DNA of 52,254 nt from a virus: IMG/VR virus record IMGVR_UViG_3300048817_000118, positions 1 to 52,254 of that record; one strand, given 5' to 3'. How positions within the stretch are numbered: position 1 is the stretch's first letter; every line of letters starts with the position of its first letter. The notes under the pieces were generated by a model. The model worked only from the letters and a program-made list of their open reading frames with translations. It did not search any database and was not told the DNA's origin. Shown piece by piece: positions 48,501-52,254 of this stretch. The translations under genes and the position numbers were made by a program.

Positions 48501-49700
48501 TCCGAGCACCAGGAGATGGACCACGTTACGGTGGACTGCAACGACACCGCGACGGCCAACGACCAGCACATCGGGTACCTGCAGCTTTACGGGCAGGAGG
48601 GCACCAAGCTCCACGACGCCTCTCTGGTCAACTGCTACTGGTCGGACTTCGTAATCCACGGCAATAAGGGATCGCACAGCGGGCCATACTCCAACATCAA
48701 CGCCGGGAAGAACAACAACGCCGCCACCGTCCCGGTCTCGCTGTGGGGTATCCCGCCACTGGGAGGAATCAGCACCGTCACCATAGTGCCCAACACGGCC
48801 GTCCCGGTGGATATGTTCATATCGATGGACCCCGCTGGAGGGGGCGCGACGGACATAGGCCCCGAGATACACATGGAGAACGCCACCACCGGCATCCAGT
48901 GCGGCGACCTGGTGTCGTTCCCATGGGAGACGGGCGGCACGGGCTGCAGCAACGTCCGGTTCTCCACTTTGAGCGGGAACTCCAACCTGACCACCGTCCT
49001 TCACTTTGTCGCCGCGACCGGGGTGCCTTCGGTAAACGACGTGGTGGAGAATTCGATCACGGCGCAGTCCACGGTCGCAATATTGGACGACATCCACAGC
49101 GCGTCCATTGCCACATTTCCCCCGGTCTACGCCATCAGCACCGGGCAGTATCCGGACGGGTTGGCCGCCAGCCAGCTGACGGGGTCCACCGCCATGCTGA
49201 ATTTAACCTCCACCGCCAACGTGGAGGTCTCCCCCGTTTCCAGCGGCACCAACTACTTTAAGGTCAACATCGCCGGCACCGCCGCGCAACCAGCCTTGGT
49301 CAGCTCTACTAGCACTACAACGGGGCTGTACTTCCCGGCGGGTGGAGTGGGCGTGTCGGCGGCGGGCGCGAGCGTCGGGGTGTTCACCGCCAACGGTCTT
49401 GCCACTAGCGCGGTCGTGTCCACGGGGACCAAGTTCACGGCCTCGGGCTGCTCGAACTCTACCACGGTGGGCGGCGCGACGGCGGGCCGGTTTACCAGCC
49501 CCACCACGGGCCCTTGCACGGTCACCATCACGATGGGCAGCGGGGACACGGCCCCCAACGGGTGGGCATGCTTCGCCTCGGACCAGACGACCCCCGCCAA
49601 CCTGTACGACCAGAAGTCGGGCGGCTCCACGACTACGGCAGTGCTCAGTGGGTCTACGTTGGCGGGGGACGTGATCAGCTTCGGGTGCATCGGGTACTGA
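39507..49700 (+). CDS. Exported giant repeat and beta-helix adhesin/fibre, 3397 aa
   Basis: From ATG 39507, MRKFLSVLLLLAATLMTAAA is a Sec signal peptide with Ala-Ala-Gln cleavage. Residues 234-382 carry four classical phage fibre repeats (SPTFTGVPAAPTPLI type, each with a KLATTxxV end). From 450 on come low-complexity modules: TPAQCTSGQFATGIxAxGTA with NCxTPxGxGNVSN, and TATTQTTGDNTTKLATDAFV. Residues 1015-1608 (42550-44330) are a lower-GC beta-helix cassette starting VIDVRDIPGVDC. Two tandem units of about 335 residues follow. Residues 2775-3232 form another beta-helix, and a Cys-containing C-terminal domain ends GDVISFGCIGY. No autoproteolytic chaperone is seen. It may be a fibre or a host-surface adhesin. 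Confidence 0.8.
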   Translation: MRKFLSVLLLLAATLMTAAAQNTTTFTASNSVTTLTAAAIYSGPGSLTPLPTGTALFQATNALGVPISYQLGGGGQQISVPTICSIVNGAIVQPCMLANVATANPTNFCYSLTIKNSANHVVLGGPSSGYQCLQPTFTNTWCSAATCDLDNFSPTVPQQIFTLSTPTLTTLGGVYGGDCPTGQAATGYNATGHPDCAVVSGGGGGAGVWGAITGTLTNQTDLENALALLSPVASPVFTGIPTAPTPITSSNGTQVANTAYVQNNLAGFAPINSPAFTGTPLAPTVGLSDSSTKLATTGYVQGQNYVTAVSPALTGVPTAPTAAVNTNTTQIATTQFVIGQGYAPITSPTFTGVPAAPTPLISDSSTKLATTAWVNEQGYGTATGNVAGPGSSILNDITLFGGTNGKSIVDAGFGFPLAAAHIGTLAAGSNGLAASATTDTTNASNISSGTLSHARLPALLSGDIPNNAANTTGTASNATLAALATALAAAPAQCLVAGQFATGITAAGVANCSTPTGSGNVTGPVSSVANDLAVFNNNLGTLLSDSAVPLNTLATLTGTQTLTNKSISASQINSGALATAVGGTGTSTGLTGIVRGGNPFAASELSGDAATSGSNLVTVNGLKGAALPAPITGYLNYVAGTGWELNALPGGGNVNTSGTPTAGQIGLWVTSTAIQGVTALPASAEPAHTGDVTNAAGSLATTVVQVEGGAIPASAALVGTNSSKQLVANTGTITNSTSGNAATATAAVALASTPAQCTSGQFATGIAANGTANCTTPPGGGNVSNSGTPTVGQIAAFTSATVIQGLTTLPTSAEPAHTGDVSNSAGSLGMTVLRLNGGTIPVSAALVGTNSGSQLVANTGTIANNTSGNAATATSATTAATATALGATPAQCSGSTFATGITANGTANCATPAGSGNVSNTGTPTTGQLAAFTSATVIQGVTTLPTAAVPGFTGDMTNGAGSLATMVGKVNGGLVPTSAALVATNSSAQPVAAALAQGSIFAGNSSNLPVAQAKPVIDVRDIPGVDCTGVSDSSTALNALTGNPPTSNNAITGRTLSFGNCPSINLANTWVVYNQASFVISGVTRSGAAGKGPTITWSGSSGGTMISMNYDDGWQVEGLNFFGSTGAGVDVLFDKNGPGGIWNSTDGKFVNDTFQGANSNWIGVSISPVSKVNVEDVRVEDSSFYCNAAVSTTAAIGIEVGASYNAKNEIYARNTFQNCYYGIYQKNGSFVASYNEFTSNGGTCGSGGGADIRGDTSSDVDIIEGNLDENSLQGFSMNGDVPGFGFGHPVIFRGNHAAPAGCENLSRYWYNVLGGTDWIFQGNSWDADSSLVNVIGSNYAGGSNNTHVYASGNNYPNAAFTPWWTNAAGGFSDELGITNDRLFTYGIKPNSEPSASGTEPSPLLVLRSYENGAVSSDDIAFQNIAGRGNGPGTLLVKHTGYGTDVFGWDGAYSDINIIALSTPSVYQVSYGGTTGSTSYTYAIVAYDSLGNSAGSSTSTYASGNAMLSSTNYNQVQWYPLAGATKYCIWRTASSGTPSSTGDIGCTPAVEANGGLGNYQALVFGYALNGNPVTGAYTFNDTGLAGDSSVLPSTNTTGRISVAGEITSTLTTGTAPFSVASTTVVPNLNVEVLNGVTVTGTPATGYVPTATGASTATWQAQSGGGLTLGTAAQVPVMNSGATAYAPVTISGDASMTSAGVHTNKGINGVLLSGLATGIVKNTTATGVPSIAVAADFPTLNQATTGNAATATLASTATALASTPAQCTGSTFATGITAAGTANCATPSGSGNVSNTGTPTAGQIAAFTSATVIQGLSAIPNGITATTQTTGDNTTKLATDAFVLANSSFTAYQTNSVPLTSSATVNFQNSTAFNGLTATFTNPSAGNVQLGFNGALGNGGLANSTIGVAGTANQIVSSVAAPALGGSTTLSIANPFSFPGKFTASLSTTSAASYNIPNGAAPTVPVNGDEWSLAGIRQFYDGTHTNSFTTIQGAVTSGHCPVFSGTAGLFVDSGANCGGVQVYPGAGVPSSTGSAWGASYTVGIVANDLVQLNSSAQLPAVSAALLTNFPTLNQSTTGNAATATTATSATTASTATALAATPAQCTSGQFATGVTAAGTANCSTPAGSGNVSNSGTPTAGQIAAWTSSTVIQGLSAIPNGITATTQTTGDSTTKIATDAFVLANSSSTAFQANGTALTSSATVNYENSAAFNGLTVTFANPSAGNVQAGLTGTLGNAGLANSTVGIVGTANQITSSTAAPALGGSTTIGIANPFSFLGKFTAALGTTSAASFNVPSGSAPTAPVSGDEWNLAGVHQFYDGTHTNSFTTIQGAVTTGHCPQFSGTAGLFVDSGAGCGGVQVYPGAGVPSSTGSAWGASYTVGTGVNNLVQLNSSSQLPAVSAALLTNFPTFNQNTTGTASNLSGTPALPSGTTGTTQTTGDNTTKLATDAFVLANGGAAPPLGTAAQIPVVNSGATAYAPVTVSGDAVLTAAGAVTNKGMNGVLMSGLATGIVKNTTTTGIPSIAVAADFPTLNQTTTGNAATATSATTATTATSATTAANLSGTPALPNGTTGTTQTVGDGSTKLATDAFVLANAGGGGGPTLGTATQMPIMNSGATAYVPQTISGDVSGITAAGVTTVASLHLASPTTNAILKETSGGNAVPSTLLDNGTTVSTSEPLTVGASANFTIDATGVSTAYSWKPPVISGATTGAQVWTGTGSVEQGSLFPLQGTDANILSSGTISGTGAALCTDANGGASTSGCSPVGLTGPLQIPASLSTDICGGTSSIKSLLIAQNSNTDAATIDLRALVGTTLACQSDPFAGFTGSGQVIQGGFTLATDVPILVPTEVNWHGVGAPEGGGSAIQASATFHTNFPMVAGGSGSATLCVTPGSDAIKMGTNVAGTCTAGGTGTFTPAGPTSLVHYAVGICPTGATCTPINTVFIGTINSVTTASAAVMDEQLNSPFTLPATSAGYQYVFVMPVTMPSLRNTACIGTSAACDSEHQEMDHVTVDCNDTATANDQHIGYLQLYGQEGTKLHDASLVNCYWSDFVIHGNKGSHSGPYSNINAGKNNNAATVPVSLWGIPPLGGISTVTIVPNTAVPVDMFISMDPAGGGATDIGPEIHMENATTGIQCGDLVSFPWETGGTGCSNVRFSTLSGNSNLTTVLHFVAATGVPSVNDVVENSITAQSTVAILDDIHSASIATFPPVYAISTGQYPDGLAASQLTGSTAMLNLTSTANVEVSPVSSGTNYFKVNIAGTAAQPALVSSTSTTTGLYFPAGGVGVSAAGASVGVFTANGLATSAVVSTGTKFTASGCSNSTTVGGATAGRFTSPTTGPCTVTITMGSGDTAPNGWACFASDQTTPANLYDQKSGGSTTTAVLSGSTLAGDVISFGCIGY
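42550..44330 (+). other. Lower-GC beta-helix cassette inside the giant gene
   Basis: The base composition and codon use change here to more A/T-ended codons, although the frame is unbroken. The segment begins like a pectate-lyase-type beta-helix (DVRDIPGVDCTGVSDSSTAL) and ends before VAGEITSTLTTGTAPFSVAS. It includes an Fn3-like part near 43900-44130. On both sides the GC-rich repeat modules resume. It looks like an exchanged receptor-binding or enzyme cassette. Confidence 0.65.
44706..46715 (+). repeat. Tandem duplication of about 1 kb within the giant gene
   Basis: Unit 1 is 44706-45701 (996 nt), unit 2 45702-46715 (1014 nt). Both encode the series FPTLNQ(A/S)TTGNAATA, TPAQC, GQIAA, ATTQTTGD, ANPFSFxGKFTA, DGTHTNSFTTIQGAVT and VQVYPGAGVPSSTGSAWGAS with many substitutions, so the event is old. 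Unit ends coincide with the NFPTLNQ/NFPTFNQ motif. Confidence 0.8.
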
Positions 49701-52254
49701 TGCGCCGGTTGATCCTACTGCTGTTTATGGCGACGGGCTTCACGTTCGCGTCGGACATTTACTTCGCTCCGAGTTCGGCGGGGTCGAACAACGGAACTTC
49801 CTGTAGCAATGCCTACGCATATAGTGACGGCTCGCACGGCTGGAGCGTAGCTGGGCAGCAAGTAGCCGGAAACAATCTTCATGTCTGCGCCGGAACGTAC
49901 ACGATTTCGTCCGGCGGAACCGCGCTAACCACTCACACCAATGGCTCGAGCGGCAGCCCAATCACGTTCATTGCCGATCAGGGGATTGCGATTCTTCAGT
50001 CTCCTGCCTTTGGCACTGCGCTATCTCTCAACAATACCTACTGGGTAATCAACGGCGTCCAGTCTATAGGCACGGTGAATACACAGAATGCTGCTACCGG
50101 AGGTTGCGCCGCCAATTGTGTCAGTTGGGTGTCGGGGCCAACCTTTAAGACTAACCAGCCCGCAATCGCCATCGCCGGACAATACTATCCGGTTGCCTCG
50201 GTCATCAGTTCGACACTGCTTCAGGTCACAGACCAAAGCGGCAGTGGAGTGTTCGCTCCCGGTACGCAGACCGGTGTACCCTATGCCGCCAACAACCTAA
50301 CAATTCAGAACACGCTGAACGGCACGTCTGGCGCGACTTGCGCCGGAGGCTCTTGCAGTCTTCAGAATTCGACAATCGCAGCGGATATCAGCGCCAACAA
50401 CGTCACGATTGAGAACGTTCATATCCAGAACATGTACGTTCACAACTACTTGAATCCATCGAACGATGTTACGGCGGGCGTGCTGTTCGGCATCGAGGGG
50501 TTGGGCGTGAACAACGTCACGATCAGCGGGAATACGTTCAGCGAAACGCGGCTGGCGATAACGCTTTGGGGCAACAGCGTCACCATTAACAATAACTCCT
50601 TCTTCGACAATGCCGCGACGTGGTGGTTCGGTCCTAACACGACGACGACGGGCGGGGTGTACCACGACAATTACATGTCAAACATCGGGAACTGGAACCA
50701 TAGCGGCCACCTGGAGTATGTCCACCACTTCAGCAGTCCCGGCATAGAAACCGGGATGATGCTTTATAACAACTTCTACGGAAGCACGAACTGCGCCTAC
50801 GGACCGCCTCCGCCTGCTCTGGGTGATTGTAGCGGCACGGCGAAATTCTACCACGAAGGATCGAGCGCGAACGAGACGCACTTTAACGAAGTGTTCATCA
50901 GCGATGACGGTATTGGTTACCTCCCCGGAATCGAATACGAAAACGGCACGCTGGGCGGAGGTCACACTCACACTAATCTGACCGTGGTTAATGAAACCTT
51001 TCTCCAGGGTTCGGAAGTCGGAACAGGGAACGTTGGGATGCAGTGGGATAGCGGCATGAGCAACGCCACCTTCCAGAACAATTTGGTAGGTGGTGGAATC
51101 ACTCTGGCGTTCTTCACTCAGAGTGTGGGAGCTTTTATTTCAGATGGTATCAACTACAACGTCTACGAGAACATTAACGCTGATTTAGGTGCCACAAATA
51201 ACTGGGGTGCGCCTTGTACCAGTGGCGGCGGTTGCGTACCCCTAGCAACTTGGCAGGCGGCATTGCCTTCGGGCAGTGGAACCGACGCAAACTCAGTCCT
51301 GAACACACTTACAAACCTGAAGGTAAGCGCCACCACAGGTCTACTCAGTTCAGGTTCTCCCGCTATCGGGTTGGGCGTGAATCTGACCGGAACACTTTCA
51401 CTTCCAGCCGCATGGAATACCGGGGCTCCGCAATTCTTTGGAGCGGGCGGAACATGTGGAACCGGCTGCGTGGCGCGACCTTCGACTGGCGCTGTGGATG
51501 TGGGTGCTTACCCCTTTTCCTCTGGTGGTGGTAGCTTCGCGCTCACAGTCACCGACGTCGGCACCGGCACGGTGACCAGCTCGCCCTCGGGCATCAGCTG
51601 CCCCGGCACCTGCTCCGCCAGCTACGCCTCCGGCACCGTGGTCACGCTTACCGCCGCCGCTGGGACGGGATACACCTTTACCGGGTGGTCCGGAGCAAGC
51701 TGCAGCGGCACCGGTACCTGCGCGGTGACCATGTCGGCTGCGAAGTCGGTCACGGCCACATTCGCCGTGCAAAATTTGCCTACCTTGCCTCGGTTGTGGG
51801 TCAACAATAACGAAGGCAACGCGGCGTTCAGTTACGAATTGAGCCTGCCGTCTACTTGGATCACGGGACCGCCGGGGGGGTGCACCTTCCACGTACCGTA
51901 CTGGTCCGGGGTTCCCACGCTGGTCGGATTTCAGTCGGCGATTGTGGACATAGAGGTGTGTCGCACAGCTACTGGGGTAGGAATAATGCTGGACATTCCT
52001 CCGGCGCTTTATACCGGCGCTTCGGGGTTGTATGTTCCTCAGTCCAACACGGTGCAGGCGACCACTTTCCTAGGAATGCGTTCCAATCAAGATGCGTTCT
52101 TGCCGAACGGTACCACAGTTTGCTCCCACGGTATCCAGGACAACTTAGCCACCTCGACCGACATAGGCTTGGATAATCCGGATTGCGCCGGAGACGTGAT
52201 GTACTACCAGTTGGGAACGACGCAGACCACGGTGTCGGTTGGACCGATTACGCT
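49700..52254 (+). CDS. Exported beta-helix protein with InlB-like repeat, 3' end outside window
   Basis: ATG 49700 overlaps the giant's stop (ATGA); the frame is open for 851 codons to the window edge. MRRLILLLFMATGFTFASDI is a signal peptide. Residues 20-560 form a right-handed beta-helix of pectate-lyase type, with Asn ladders such as NNVTISGNTFSE and VTINNNSFFDN, and HSGHLEYVHHFSSP. At about 615-690 a repeat of the divergent InlB/Listeria-Bacteroides type is seen (VGTGTVTSSPSGISC, then TLTAAAGTGYTFTGWSGASC). A further beta domain follows. It may bind or cleave polysaccharide. Composition is less GC-rich than the structural genes. Confidence 0.8.
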   Translation, partial: MRRLILLLFMATGFTFASDIYFAPSSAGSNNGTSCSNAYAYSDGSHGWSVAGQQVAGNNLHVCAGTYTISSGGTALTTHTNGSSGSPITFIADQGIAILQSPAFGTALSLNNTYWVINGVQSIGTVNTQNAATGGCAANCVSWVSGPTFKTNQPAIAIAGQYYPVASVISSTLLQVTDQSGSGVFAPGTQTGVPYAANNLTIQNTLNGTSGATCAGGSCSLQNSTIAADISANNVTIENVHIQNMYVHNYLNPSNDVTAGVLFGIEGLGVNNVTISGNTFSETRLAITLWGNSVTINNNSFFDNAATWWFGPNTTTTGGVYHDNYMSNIGNWNHSGHLEYVHHFSSPGIETGMMLYNNFYGSTNCAYGPPPPALGDCSGTAKFYHEGSSANETHFNEVFISDDGIGYLPGIEYENGTLGGGHTHTNLTVVNETFLQGSEVGTGNVGMQWDSGMSNATFQNNLVGGGITLAFFTQSVGAFISDGINYNVYENINADLGATNNWGAPCTSGGGCVPLATWQAALPSGSGTDANSVLNTLTNLKVSATTGLLSSGSPAIGLGVNLTGTLSLPAAWNTGAPQFFGAGGTCGTGCVARPSTGAVDVGAYPFSSGGGSFALTVTDVGTGTVTSSPSGISCPGTCSASYASGTVVTLTAAAGTGYTFTGWSGASCSGTGTCAVTMSAAKSVTATFAVQNLPTLPRLWVNNNEGNAAFSYELSLPSTWITGPPGGCTFHVPYWSGVPTLVGFQSAIVDIEVCRTATGVGIMLDIPPALYTGASGLYVPQSNTVQATTFLGMRSNQDAFLPNGTTVCSHGIQDNLATSTDIGLDNPDCAGDVMYYQLGTTQTTVSVGPIT

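Noticed and set aside
1-52254. tRNA genes, rRNA, integrase, insertion sequences and attachment sites
   Set aside because: I looked for tRNA-like T-arms, recombinase motifs and transposase frames and saw none; lysogeny therefore cannot be judged from this window.

Overview
The window is a large part of a contractile-tailed (myovirus-type) double-stranded DNA phage or prophage. Two divergent gene blocks flank a 491-nt non-coding region at 8382-8872. The leftward block (1-8381, minus strand) holds replication, modification and many very small genes. The rightward block (8873-52254, plus strand) holds packaging, head, tail, baseplate and very large fibre/adhesin genes. Neither end is a natural end: the leftmost and rightmost genes both run off the window. 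No integrase, tRNA, rRNA or CRISPR array was seen. The host is probably an Acidobacteriota-like soil bacterium. This is inference from the high-GC codon use, Ala-Gln type signal-peptide ends, an lmo0937-type mini membrane protein, and repeat-rich secreted beta-helix proteins of a kind common there; no marker gene proves it.

Left block, in transcription order: a ribbon-helix-helix-like protein, a TOPRIM/helicase replication protein, a DnaJ-like J-domain zinc protein, a coiled-coil/TM protein, an exported protein, a papain-like amidase, an orphan DNA methyltransferase, several small membrane or basic proteins, a Fis-type HTH protein, unknowns, and finally a pentapeptide-repeat protein. Many cistrons overlap by ATGA, and several micro-ORFs of 7-35 codons sit directly ahead of longer genes. 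Three translation-leader sequences in the window are duplicated. A 39-bp piece of the terminase small-subunit gene is also present in the left block.

Right block: TerS, TerL, four tiny genes, a structured 100-nt spacer, portal (DUF1073 type), a membrane mini-protein, a DUF2213 protease-scaffold, a capsid cement-like protein, a DUF2184-type major capsid protein, a DUF4054 adaptor, two overlapping LuxR-type HTH genes, an Fn3-like lipoprotein, a Mu-F-like head protein, a 950-aa exported beta-helix protein, a truncated gp6-like connector relic, a papain-family peptidase, tail completion proteins, sheath (DUF3383), tube (DUF3277), a tail assembly chaperone pair joined by a predicted -1 frameshift, a short tape measure with lytic transglycosylase domain, a Pam3-like baseplate set (Dit-like, plug, hub, Gp138 spike, wedge, J protein, DUF2612), two fibre proteins, a 3397-aa exported giant and a further exported beta-helix protein of at least 851 aa.

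The most unusual aspect is that four proteins inside the virion operon carry clear Sec or lipoprotein signals, and three of them are very large repeat/beta-helix proteins. Ordinary tail fibres assemble in the cytoplasm, so the phage may also dress or modify the host envelope. The origin-like region with seven CGTAAG motifs, the frameshift site, the terminase-gene fragment duplication and the leader duplications are the other points most worth checking.
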